Below are positions 37,263 to 48,295 of a DNA stretch of 64,000 bases, one piece after another. Within the stretch, counting starts at the first letter, position 1; every line of letters starts with the position of its first letter. Origin of the DNA: Gossypium raimondii (taxonomy: Eukaryota; Streptophyta; Magnoliopsida; Malvales; Malvaceae); contig NC_068571.1 in NCBI RefSeq assembly GCF_025698545.1, positions 42,193,733 to 42,257,732 on the forward strand. Reading direction: 5' to 3'. The position numbers and the translations under genes were made by a program. The notes under the pieces are model-generated. The model saw only the letters and a program-made list of their open reading frames with translations. It did no database searches and was not told the DNA's origin.

Positions 37263-37639
37263 CCAAAAGGGCTAGCAATTCGAATCAACAAAGTTAGAAG
37301 AAAATAAACAATAACTAATGTTAGCAGTGCATGGTAATCAATAGAGGATAGACAGATGTCGGCATGTGGTTAACTAATTTGTCTCCATATCATTTTCCTA
37401 GCAATAGTGACAATCACATAAGATGAACAAAAATCTCCGGACACTAAACTACAAACAGTATTGGACAATATGGTCAAAGGATTACTTATTAGTTACACGC
37501 TCTCTTTGGAACTACCGTTTCAGAGTGCATTGTTGCCATTAATTTTGTGTCTTCGTTGAAGGAAGACGAGCTCATTTCCATTTTCACCTATGCCTTGCAC
37601 TGCTGTTTGCACTATTTGCAAAAGCTACAAACTGGCTCT
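37263..37639. other. Spacer upstream of RLP remnant D
   Basis: No gene or repeat end recognised. The last part (37500-37640) may derive from the RLP N-terminal half but I cannot align it. Confidence 0.4.
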
Positions 37640-40015
37640 AAGTTATTCAATCTCATCCTTCCCTCTTAGTTTTACACTTTGAAAAATGTGACTTTGCGGA
37701 GGTTGATCCATCATCTCTTGTCCATTTTAATTCCTCAAACTCTTTATCTGTTCTTCACCTGATTCGGCTTTCTACTTTTCATCCTTCGGCTTTTCCTCTG
37801 TTACTGAATATAAGTCAAAACTTGGTTGAACTCGATCTTTCTTATAGTTATTTTCCAAGTTTGATCCCAGATACTTTTGACAACATGCCATCTCTTGAAC
37901 GCATTAGTTTCGAGGGAATTAATCTCGAAGGTGGAATACCAAAAACCTTGGGCAATCTCTGCACTTTAAAAGAATTAAACTTACAGGAAAACAGTCTCAG
38001 TGGACCTCTCACCTTTGTTGTGAAGAACTTGAGTGGATGTGCCAAGGATTCTCTGGAGGTTTTGAAGTTGGATTTTAACCATTTCAATGGATCCTTGCCC
38101 AGCTTCGTACCATTTTCATCTTTGAGAGAATTAGATGTTGGATATAACCAATTGAGCGGCCATTTCGAAGACAACTTTGGAGAATTTTCAAAGCTCAATG
38201 TTTTGAATTTAGATGAAAATCGATTCACTGGGCCATTGTCTGATCTTTCAAGATTGTCATCTTTGAGAGAATTATCTCTTAGAGGGAACCGATTCGAAGG
38301 GCCTCTTCTGTTGAGCATCGGGAAAATGTCTAAACTTGAGCTTTTGGATGTCTCCAACAACTCTTTGCATGGTGTCATTTCTGAAGCTCATCTTTCAAAT
38401 CTTACCAAATTGCAATTTCTGTCCATATCTTTTAGTGCTTTGTCATTCCATCCCAGCTCTGATTGGATCCCTACGTTTCAACTTTATTTTATTGGATTGA
38501 GTCCTGCGAGCTTAGCCCCCAATTTCCCAGTTGCTTAAGAAGCAAGTTAATTTCTTGCATCTAGATATCTCCAACTCCAACATTTCAGATGTCATCCCCG
38601 ATTCGTTCTGGAATTTGCCTTCAAAACTCTTGTTTTTGAACCTTTCCTTCAACCAAATTAGTGGGAGAGTTCCAAATCTGCCACTAAAATTTGATACGTT
38701 CCCTTTAATGGATTTGAGTTCTAATCTTTTTTGTGGTCACATGCCTCAATTTTTGTCTAATTTATCGATGTTGGATCTATCCAACAATATGTTCAATGGA
38801 TCATTGTCTTTCTTATGCATAGAGAAGGATAGTTATTTGTCTTATCTTGATCTCTCTAACAATTTGTTATCGGGTCAGATTCCAGATTGTTGGACTACAT
38901 ACCAGCAATTATCTATTATCAATTTAGAGAACAGTAATTTGTCAGGGGTAATCCCTAATTCATTGGGATCAATTAACTAGTTGGGATCATTGCATCTAAG
39001 GAACACTAGTTTATATGGTGAAATACCTCAATCCCTAGAATATTGTACCCACTTAAAACTCTTGGATTTGGGGGAAAACAGATTAACTGGAACCATTCCA
39101 TCGTGGATAGGGGAGAGACTAGAGAGTCTGATTGTTCTTCGTCTACGATCAAATAAGTTTCATGGTGGCATACCTTCAACTTTATGTCATCTACAATTTC
39201 TTCAAGTATTGGATCTTTCTCTCAACAACATATCACGAAGCATTCCATCATGCCTCAACAATTTGACCACAATGGCTAACCTTGAGAGCTCGATAGCAAC
39301 CATCATGTTGGGGTATGTCTATCCTGATATTTATGGTATTAATTCCAATATTGTGAAATATGGTGGCTTTTTCGATGATCATCTGTTAGTTATATGAAAA
39401 GGTGTGGAACAAGAATATCAGAGAACTCTTGGATTACTTAAGAGCATTGACTTGTCATCCAACATATTCAGTGGGGAAATCCCTCAAGAAATAGCAAGTC
39501 TGCAAGGATTGATTTCTCTGAATCTATCAAGAAACACGTTGAGTGGATGCATAATTAGGGAGATTGGCCAATTGAAGGCAATGGAATCACTCGATTTGTC
39601 AACAAACAACTTGTCTGGCGAAATCTCGAAGAGCATGTTCGATTTATACTTTCTCTGTGTTTTGGACTTGTCAAACAACAATTTGTTCAGAAGAATTCCC
39701 TTAAGCACTCAACTGCAGAGTTTCGATGCTACTTCATATTCAGGAAATCCAAGACTGTGCAGAACCCCGTTGAAGAAATGTCCTGGAAATGAGCTACCAA
39801 AGTCGCCTAAAAATAGCAATATTGAAAATAGGAGTGAAAGTGACAAAGGATTGTTTGAGCCTGTGGTTTTTACTGGGATGGCCACTGGATTCTTTGTTGG
39901 ATTTTGGGGAGCTTTTGTTTCGTTACTGATTAACAAGTCTTTGAGACATGGATATTTTCAATTGGTGAAGAAGTTAGGAGATTGGATCAGATTGAGTTTG
40001 CAACGCAGAGTTTGA
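37640..40015 (+). pseudogene. RLP remnant D: LRR receptor-like protein, EIX/Cf type
   Basis: The largest RLP copy. Reading frames run from about 37640 (LLVLHFEKCDFAEVDPSSL) through some 20 extracellular LRRs with the consensus LxxLxLxxNxLxGxIP, a juxtamembrane acidic stretch, one transmembrane helix (GFFVGFWGAFVSLLI, about 39885-39930) and a short basic tail ending LSLQRRV, stop 40013-40015. Family members are plasma-membrane receptors that signal through SOBIR1-type kinases. The N-terminal signal peptide and first LRRs are not found. One frameshift lies near 38525, and two in-frame stops near 38979 (TAG for an expected Gln codon before LGSLHL) and 39395 (TGA for the expected Trp before KGVEQEY). 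Probably a pseudogene; a truncated secreted product is possible but unlikely. Confidence 0.88.
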
Positions 40016-40252
40016 TTTTGAAAGACAAAAGTGCACAATGCTTTCCATTTGATTTCGAAAGACAGAAGTACACAATGCTTTCCATTTTTCTCAACATGCT
40101 TGTTGGGGTTTGCCTTCTAATATGAATATATTGTGTTTCTACTTACAATTTTACCCTAGATGTGTAGCCTTGAGAATATATTTATTATCCAGACTCTTTT
40201 TTAGCTTTTTTTGTTATTCTATTGAAATACAAGTCTCAAACATAGAACGAAC
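40016..40252 (+). other. 3' flank of RLP remnant D with a 38 bp tandem duplication
   Basis: gattttgaaagacaaaagtg and gatttcgaaagacagaagta (40014 and 40051) begin two adjacent copies that each continue to cacaatgctttccattt. The rest resembles the 3' flanks of remnants A and B2 (agtgttgtagccttgag-like versus agttgtgtaatcttgaa). Confidence 0.6.
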
Positions 40253-40255
40253 TTA

Positions 40256-43200
40256 GGCTGTGTTTGATAGGGGGAAAACCAATTCCGGAATTGGTTTTAC
40301 ACGTTTTCCAGTGTTTGATAGCAGGAAAATATTTTCCTTTTGTAAAACCAGTTCCGCAACACGGGAAAACCTATTACAAATTGGGGGAAAATGTCTTACG
40401 CTTTTGAACTCGGTAAGACATTTTCCGGAATGATGCCTTCTTCTCCCCTTTCCCCTTTCCCTTCCCCTCCCATTTTCCCTTCCCCTTGGGCTGCAAATCA
40501 GTTTGGTCAAGGACCTCTTCCGGTTCCTCCTTAATCCAGGTAAGGCTCCTTCTTCTTCTTCCGTTCTTCATTCCTTTTTCTCCTTCTATTCTTCATCTTC
40601 TCTTCTCAGCATATTCTGTTTTGTTTCCCCTCTTCCTCTCTCGTTCTTTGATTTCTAACATTTTTATTTTAATGAATTATGCTGATTGTCATCAAATTGA
40701 GAGAAAGTATAGTAGCCGGTGAAGATTACAGATTATCTATTGGGCTATTCACCTCCTATTTGGGCGACTTTTCTTCTTTGGATGATATTTTGGTTATATT
40801 TTGGTTATATCTGAGATGGTTGATTATGTCATTTAAGCATATATTCTTCATAAATCTCCCCTTGAAAAAAAAAAGAAAAAAGAACTTTCTTCAGTTCAAT
40901 GGTGTTATTCAATGACTACCTTTTTTACTATGCAGGGTGTTGTATACGCCATAGATATGATTATGGAGCCATCATCCTACTAGGTAATCATTTTGGATTT
41001 GGTTTTAGCTATTACACAAGCTTCTGAATATAAAATGCTAACATAACACAACTTACTATCAAATGAATATACAAGGGAACATCTTTGTGGCCAATGTCTA
41101 ATCCCTTGCTCAAATTACCAGTGATGCCATGGACTTGTGATAGTTCACTATTTGTCTGCTAGGTGAGCAGATATGGAAGAGAGCAAAGCTCTTCCCCAAA
41201 ACGTAGATGGATAGGATAAGAAGTGGACTAGGGTAATCTTTTATATGAAACAGAGTATTCATTGATGGTTTATTGCATTGCCTCTAGTGAGATTCATAGG
41301 CATCTTCACTAAATGTATATCATATGATAACCAGTTGGGTTTGGGTTAAGTCTAAAACTGTTTTCTACTTTTTCTTTGTGCATTTTTTGGCTAGGATGAG
41401 TTGTACAGGGCAAGTAAAACAAATCCTTAGCTTCTGAGAATTTCCTATTTCTTTTTCTGAAGAATTTAGTCAGCTCTACTTGATTGTATCAAAGCATCAA
41501 ACTTGTATAAATATGTGAAGCAATGCCCCTAGAAATGTGCAGATGTTACTATTAGCTAGTAGCTGCACTTCCTTAGAGTCTTCTATTAGATGTTTTCGTA
41601 CCAAAGTTCAGCAGTATAATAGTCTGACGCCATATATTTATTTAACTAAAATATGGCTTGTGATATTTTGCTGCATTTGAGGTAATGTTCTTAATAACAT
41701 TAAGAAAATGATAGTAATTATCCCCTTTCGTTTTAATGCATATTTAAATGGAAATGGTTTTTTGTGATCAAGATGAAAAGAATAGAGCACATATTTCAAA
41801 GTGGCTAAGGTTATCCATTAGAATGTATGGAAGTTTTGAGAAGTCATTGGACGAGCTGAGATCTTTTTTCAGAGAAGTCAAGGTCCGTTTTGAGTTCCTT
41901 TATTAATATTTCCTTTCTTTTTAGACTGTTTGGTTTTCTTGTGCATGGACTATGGTCTAATGGTGTTACATAAGGTCTTTTCTCTGGCTTCACTTGTTTG
42001 CAGGACTTGGTTTTCAAGAACAAGGTTTGTAATATGAACCTCATATTCTTTTAGGGAAATATAGTCATTTTTCTCATGTTGTACTAACTGAATCTGTATT
42101 GTTCTTTTATATATGTCTTTGCTATAGTTTCTAGGGTTGTTAGACATTATCTTAACTCACACGACTTGTACGATGCAAATGTCTATATATACATGACAAA
42201 CACATTCTAAACATGAAAATATGAGTTGCATTTACTAATATCTCTTCTTGTTGGTGCACGATGTGATGTCCATATATCCAAACATGAAAATGTTGGTTCC
42301 AATTTACATATCATGAAGATGGTAGTTATATAATTTTACATTCATGTGTTTTGGTGTGATTGCAGATCAAAGATGGTTTTGCTGAGGGGAAAGACCTTGT
42401 TGTATCTGTTATGTCTGCAATGGGGGAAGAGCAGATCTGTGCTCTCAAAGACATTGGTCCTAAGTAGTTTCAAATTCATTTATTGCAAATCTTAGATGGA
42501 ACCATAAAAGACTTTGGCAGTACTAAATGCGATTTTGATGTTTTGTTTTGAGTTTGGATAGAAAAAAGAGAACAACAATATAACTAGTTTCTTATTGTGC
42601 TATGGATTCTTGTTTTGCTTTTCTTTTCAATAATTTTATTATCTCGTCTTTATTTTTGTGTTGGTAACATTTAAATTCTAGCTTTTAATTGCATATTACA
42701 CTTGCATTAGTTACCCAACATATATTAATGTAGCAATTTAAGTTTGACATATCATTTAGTACGAGTTAATACAATATACTAGTTTTTAAAAAATAAAATT
42801 TTCTAATAATTACAGTATTTTTATTTTAATTTAAATCCCATGTTAAATATATGTATCACAAGAATCGATTGGATAAAAGTAGAATCAAATTAATATAAAA
42901 TTTAAATACAAATAAATGTTTTAATAATGAAGAAGTAAAATCAAATCGATATAATCTACAAATAGATGAACATTTCAATTTAATTAGATAAAACTTTTAT
43001 TAATAAAAATTTATTTATAAATAAATCATTGCAATATGTGAAAAATAATTTAAAATATAAAATTTATTAATATGTATATAAATTTATTAATATATGTAAA
43101 ACAACTTTTCCGAAAAATATTTTCAGAAATCATCAAACAATGAGAAAATATTTTACAGATTCAATCAAACACCAGAAAATATTTTCCAGTAAATCATTTT

Positions 43201-43302
43201 ACAGAAAAGTAAAACATTTTCCAGAAATCATTTTACAGAAAAGTAAAACATTTTCCAGAAATCATTTTACGGAAAACATTTCACTGCCAATCAAACAGAC
43301 CC
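40256..43302. mobile_element. PIF/Harbinger-like non-autonomous element carrying host exons
   Basis: Ends GGCTGTGTTTGATAGG and the inverse CCAATCAAACAGACCC, flanked by TTA on both sides (40253-40255 and 43303-43305), as for PIF/Harbinger elements. Subterminal repeats of tttccagaaatcattttaca occur three times near the right end, and their inverse occurs at the left (ggttttacacgttttccag). No transposase is seen. The middle has gene-like structure: a GT donor after ccttaatccag near 40540, several AG/GT-bounded blocks, and a final exon from eIF5A. TIR and TTA alone would also fit a large MITE-like relative. Confidence 0.8.
42366..42467 (+). pseudogene. Captured last exon of eIF5A
   Basis: After the acceptor TGTGATTGCAG, 102 bases encode IKDGFAEGKDLVVSVMSAMG followed by EEQICALKDIGPK and TAG. 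This is the C-terminal end of plant translation factor eIF5A, and the intron position before IKDGF is where I expect it in plant eIF5A genes. The hypusine-site exon and the rest of the protein are absent from the window. It lies inside the PIF/Harbinger-like element and keeps its frame, stop and splice acceptor, so capture appears recent or the sequence is selected in a chimeric transcript. Confidence 0.9.
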
Positions 43303-43305
43303 TTA

Positions 43306-43729
43306 ATCAAATATATTTTTACTCTGTACACAAGCATAATCGAACATGATCAAGAAATTAGACTGTTAATCCGGATAAAACTCAAGCTTTAAAAATGAAA
43401 AACCAAAAATGATTAATACCCTGAAAATAACAGGAAGTTGTATGCTATTAAGAAATTTTGATGGTTTGGAGATACTACATCACATTAGTCCAAAAAGGCA
43501 ACGATCATTCTACAACAACATTCTTCAAAATGTCATAATAAAAGTAACTTAAATCATCTTTTTTCCTTTTTGTTTCGAAATCAAATACATTCGCCAACAA
43601 CCGGGTGATCCGGTCTGTTGATAGAGTTTTGAACTCTTAGTTCAAAAAACCTCAAATATATAATAAAAAGGAAACAAAAAATTCAAATATATTCAAAGCA
43701 CAAAAGTTATGTGAACCCCAAATAAACAT
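43306..43729. other. Spacer after the PIF-like element
   Basis: AT-rich, no gene seen. It is probably the continuation of the old RLP 3' flank. Confidence 0.4.
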
Positions 43730-44060
43730 CTAGCCATCAACCTGCCAGAAAGAAGAATGCAGGATGAGATTAAGTAGCTTAGAGACATCAATGAATCAAA
43801 AAGTGAATTCAAGGGAAAAAAATACCCAAATGAACCAAGAAAGCTCAATCTCTATCATGCCGAACTAGTGAAATGATGTAAATTAAATTGAGAAACAGGT
43901 AGTTTCTTATTGAAAGAAGCAATGTATGAAGGTGTATCGGAGTGTACTCATCCCACATAGCCAACTCAAATTCCATTTCCTTGCAGTTGTTTGCAACTTT
44001 ATATGGCTTAGATATAAATTCTTTACCGGTTCATAAAGAAAAAGTTCTTTCCCAGAATAT
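43730..44060 (+). repeat. Duplicated flank segment, right copy
   Basis: Matches 8428-8737 plus 9194-9240: shared blocks include gcttagagacatcaatgaat, aaattccatttccttgca and cttcccagaatatg. The solo LTR present in the left copy is absent here. Confidence 0.8.
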
Positions 44061-44418
44061 GCCTATTGGCTGCAGGCAACCCTAATTTCTAAAAGCCTTT
44101 CATGGCTAAAAACTTGTTTCGTGCCAGCCAGAAGACCAGAAATAAAAGAAGAACAAAAGAGACCAGAGAAAAGAAAAAAGGTAGAGTGAGCATGCATCTC
44201 AAATCTAAACACAGATGAGACTCTCAAGCCTTCAAATTCCCATCTTAGAGCAAAATGCAAGATAAATCACACTTGCCATGTCAGTGACGCTAAATCATGA
44301 AAAATTTCAACTAAATGAGTAGATACAGCAGAAATACTACTGCTACCAATTCAGAAAATCCATGAAAGCCTTTTCGTTTTTTAGTATATAAGGAAGCTCA
44401 TTGAATTTTAAGCTACTC

Positions 44419-44778
44419 CGGTGTTGTCAAGGTGCACGCCTGCACCTTAGTGTTATAAAACAAAAATGCCTCAAACCCTTTCAAATGAGGCATTTTTGAG
44501 CATTCAACAACCAACATCGACTATAAGGAAATTATGCATATTGACCAATAAAAAAAATGCATGTTTTGTAGATAAACTGGACCGTACTTTAGAATTTATT
44601 ATATATCTTACGCTTTATATGTATAGATATGTAGATATACACACATACAAACAGCCTTACAAATACTCACACATAAATATATTGCGCCTTACCTCACTCA
44701 GGCTAGCACTTTTTTTGTGCCTGGGGCATTATAAGGGTTCTAGTACCTAGAGTGCCCCTTGTACCCTTAACAACACTG
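44419..44778. mobile_element. hAT-type MITE, 360 bp
   Basis: Ends CGGTGTTGTCAAGG and the inverse CCTTAACAACACTG; flanking 8 bp AGCTACTC and AGCTACAC agree at 7 of 8. CAGTGTTGTCAA-type ends are common in plant hAT MITEs. No coding sequence. Confidence 0.82.
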
Positions 44779-45243
44779 AGCTACACACGGAAGTATATTA
44801 TTTATATAATTGCCATATACCATAAAAATTTTGAAATGATAGAGTTCAATACAACATGAGGAAGTAAATTAAGCATATAATCACCATATATCATAAAAAA
44901 TTTGAAGTATCAACACGATGATACTTCAAAGACCAAAGAAATGGAAGTACATTATGTATATAATACCCAAAGACCAAAAAAAAGTATTAACACTGTTAGT
45001 TATGCAAGTCATTAGTATTTCAAATCCAAATAAATAAATAAATAAAAGATGAAATTCTACAGCAATTATGCCAAATTTTCTCTTGTTTATATTTCAAATT
45101 CATTCCACAGAAATGTAACATTTAAAAACTTATTTTTGCAAATAAACCTGAGCTGGATTGTTAAGCTGAACATCGAATTTAACTAGTTAACCAATTATAA
45201 AACAGAATTAAAAGTTCTTAATTAAAAAGAAAAATATAAGTAC

Positions 45244-45545
45244 CTGAGCTGGATTTGGATTCTCCGTAGGGAGGGTTTCCAGATTCGAAACCCTAGCTTC
45301 TAAAGCATCGAATTTCTCCTTCATCTGCAAAAATATTCAAAGAAACAAATAAATTATAATCAAATTGTACTAATAAAATTACCAAAAACCTCTCCAAATT
45401 CCAGAAACCAAAAAACAACAGATGTTAGTACATCAGATTTAAGGGCGTAACGATCAGTCCAAAGGTCTCTATATATGAATTGAGAGATTGAAGCCGCTGT
45501 CACCGAAAACCCTAAGGTGAACCATAGCAACCGACTTCGCATCAT
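45244..45545 (-). CDS. Small membrane-anchored protein of unknown function, two 5' exons
   Basis: Exon 1 is 45432-45545 (38 codons, [20 protein letters not shown] then [18 protein letters not shown]), with donor GTACTAA. Exon 2 is 45244-45324 (27 codons, starting [20 protein letters not shown]) after the acceptor TTTGCAG and ending CAG|GTACTT. The join is in phase 0. The N-terminus has a hydrophobic segment after a basic MMRSR, then an amphipathic helix that could form a short coiled coil. I do not recognise a named family, though the start resembles short conserved plant proteins annotated only as transmembrane or unknown. The last exon or exons are not found. AATCCAGCTCAGGT recurs in the following intron near 45150 and could be a second donor. 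Confidence 0.65.
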
Positions 45546-46694
45546 TTTTCCTTCTCTTTTTTTTTTCCTTTACCCAAAACAAAAAGACTGAATCGTGAAA
45601 TCGAGACGAAGAAGATGAAGGTTTTGTTTTCTGAAACTATTTTTAGGCTCGATTTTAGCCCAAAATCCTTCTGTAATTTGGGCCTAAATTCCCATTTACC
45701 CAAAAAAACAACCCTCATTATGTGGGCTCTTTTATTACAATGTTGTATTTTTCTTATTTCTCCGTATTTTTTGGATTTTTCAAAATATATGTCTTTAATT
45801 TAGATTTCGAGACTCGTAGCCGTACGTGTTAAGGTTACCGTAAAATTTTTGGACTTGGTGTAAAGATTTAAATACGATAATTCTCAATGGATGAGCGCGG
45901 AGGTTTTAGGACTCCTTTATCATTATTTTTTAGAAATGTTTTTAAAAAGTGTGCTGGAAAAATAATATTGAGAATTAATTTTAAAAATTTAGTTTAAGAT
46001 TTAAGTGTTTAATGTTGTTGTCAAAAAGTACTTTTGAGAAATAAAATGTCTATTTTAGATATGGCATTACAAAGTAATAAATATATATATTTAAATAATG
46101 TTCAAATTAGTTAACATTATGATATATTAGTAAGAATATAAAATAATTTATTATAATTTATTGTTAATATTTTAATATATAAAATATAAATTTTAAATAT
46201 TTTTTTAAAATTAATATTAATTATTCATATAATTTAATTGAATATATAAACTATATTTTAAATAATAAAATATAATCGATAAAAATTTAAAAATATTATA
46301 TTATATATAAAATAAATTTTAATAGGAAAATAATTACATACAAGATATAAATATTATATAAAATATATTATAAGGGTTAAAACTGTCATTTGGTCCAAAA
46401 GCATTTTTGTCAATAGCAAAAGCTAAAACAAATTACTTTTGCTTTTAGGTTCAAAAGCACTTCCGACTCCACAAGTTGTTTGTTTAGCATCGCTTCTTGT
46501 TTGAAAAGCACTTTTGACCCGAAAAATATTTTTGAAAAGCAATGCTAAAAAAGCCTAAATACGATTCGACACCAACGTGATTCATTTTTATGAGTAGGAT
46601 ACAACTTTCAATTATAACTTTTGACTATAAACTCTATCATGATGTTTCTTTAATGAAAGAAATTCTTAAGAACTTAAAGAAAATTGGTGAGAAC
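45546..46694. other. AT-rich intergenic region
   Basis: The promoter side of the small gene lies at 45546-45700. From 45930 to 46570 there is AT-rich sequence with inverted similarity between its ends (aaaaagtacttttgagaaa near 46025 versus agcacttttgacccg near 46507), perhaps a decayed MITE. No gene. Confidence 0.4.
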
Positions 46695-47138
46695 TAGAGG
46701 TGCTCATGGGCCGGGCGGCCCGGCCCGGTCCGACGGCCCGAAATATGGGCTTGGGCAAAAAAATGAGGCCCAATTTAAAAATGGGCCGGGCCTCAGGCAC
46801 TACTTTTTTGACCCGGGCCTGGCCCGGCCCGGCCCGAATATAATAAATATTTTATTTTTTATTTTTTTAATTTTAAAATAATTTTTCAAAATTTTTTTAA
46901 TTTTAAAATACTTTTTCAAAATTTTTTTAATTTTAAAATATTTTTAAAATACTTTTTTTAAATTTTTTTAAATTTTTAAAATAATTTTTTTGTATTTATT
47001 TAGAAAACGGGCTGGGCCCGGGCTTATGAATTTTTATCGGGCCGGGCTTGGGCAAAAATTTAGGCCCATATTTCGGGCCTAGGACCCGGACCGAAATTTT
47101 TTATGGGCCCAGCCCGGCCCGGCCCATGAGCACCTCTA
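46695..47138. mobile_element. hAT-type MITE with GC-rich ends, 444 bp
   Basis: Starts TAGAGGTGCTCATGGGCCGG and ends with the exact inverse CCGGCCCATGAGCACCTCTA-like sequence. Flanks GTGAGAAC (46687-46694) and GTGAGAAT (47139-47146) agree at 7 of 8. The subterminal parts are strings of GGCCCGG, while the middle is almost pure A/T. It has the same TAGRGGTG terminal motif as the element at 30049-31289. Confidence 0.9.
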
Positions 47139-48061
47139 GTGAGAATTTACCACTATTTATAGTAAAAGAAAAAGTTATGAGCCTAAAATATTATATAGGA
47201 TTGTTAAAAAATTCCAATTTTTCATCAATCTAAAATACGATAAGTACAAATGTGTTCAAAATTTGATAAACGTGTTTTAAGTATGTTCCATGTCATATTT
47301 AAGTTGGCCTTTAATTCTCAAATTAACGTTAGATGATGAAATGACCTATTGAATATGATACTAGAGGTATTAACACACCTTGTACTTGCTCAGTCTAAAA
47401 TACGGATATAAAATTTTTGTTCAAACCCGCCTATATGCTAAAATGGGCTTATTTCTTTTTACTCAAGCTCATTCTTCGAGCTTAATATTTTTATTTAAAC
47501 CCTTCAAATTTCTAGTTGACCTTTGAGTTTTGGGCGAGTAGCCCAACCCTTGAACATATCTATATAATACTAATAATCGAAGACTCGATCAGAATATTTT
47601 AAAGTTTGAGGACTAATTTATAATCAAAACCATAATTTAAGATGTCTAATAAAATTAACCCTTGTTATTTTAACATAAACAACGTATTCTTTCTCAAAAA
47701 GAAAAAGAAAAGGAAAAGGAAAATGAAATAGACCCGTATGTTGACCTGATGGTCAGGGTATTCATTGTCCTAGATGTGGCTTAGGTTCGAGTTGTGCTAG
47801 TAACATTATGGTTAGGGCTTTACCCTTCTTGTAATTAATCAAAAAGAAAATTGAAATGAAAAAAAAATAAAAGCATAACGAGGAGTGATATATAAATATA
47901 ACAGTTTAAGAAACATCAATTAAACACATTATATTTTTCCTAACAAATTTTGAACCCCCAACAAAAAAAAGCTCGAAAATATATTTTTCCCTTACAGATT
48001 ACATTACCGAAAGGGATTACACACAGAAATGGAACTCTGAATCTGATATGAAATTTAAATA
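47139..48061. other. Intergenic region
   Basis: No gene. 47260-47640 resembles parts of 55370-55740 and 56130-56300 (blocks such as ttccatgtcatatttaagtt and aaagtttgaggactaattta), so it is an unclassified dispersed repeat. Confidence 0.4.
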
Positions 48062-48295
48062 TCAACACTTGGAGGAACCATGGTGAGTGTGACCAGAACC
48101 AAATTCAATCTTGCAAGAGAAACACCAAAGTTTGCCTTTCCTTGCGAAATAATAAACCACTAGCAGCACCAAAATAGCTATTAATACTCCGGCTGCAATC
48201 CAAACAGCGGTCGTGGAAGAGCTGCCGCCACCATAGTCGCTGTTATGAGTGGACCACCCGTTCGGGTAGCCGTTGTCGGGATATTGACTCGACAT
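48062..48295 (-). CDS. 77-residue single-span membrane protein, unknown function
   Basis: Uninterrupted minus-strand gene. The N-terminal 28 residues are polar and rich in Ser, Gly, Tyr and Asn (MSSQYPDNGYPNGWSTHNSD). One hydrophobic helix follows at about residues 30-49 (VWIAAGVLIAILVLLVVYYF), then a basic RKGK stop-transfer and a short tail with Cys and His (WCFSCKIEFG, HTHHGSSKC) that could bind a metal or be acylated. No signal peptide; type III topology is likely. The start is supported by a TATA box 76 bp upstream and a purine-rich leader. I recognise no named family. Confidence 0.75.
   Translation of the reverse strand: MSSQYPDNGYPNGWSTHNSDYGGGSSSTTAVWIAAGVLIAILVLLVVYYFARKGKLWCFSCKIEFGSGHTHHGSSKC

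Noticed and set aside
44466-44750. 94-codon plus-strand frame
   Set aside because: It is entirely inside the hAT-type MITE 44419-44778.
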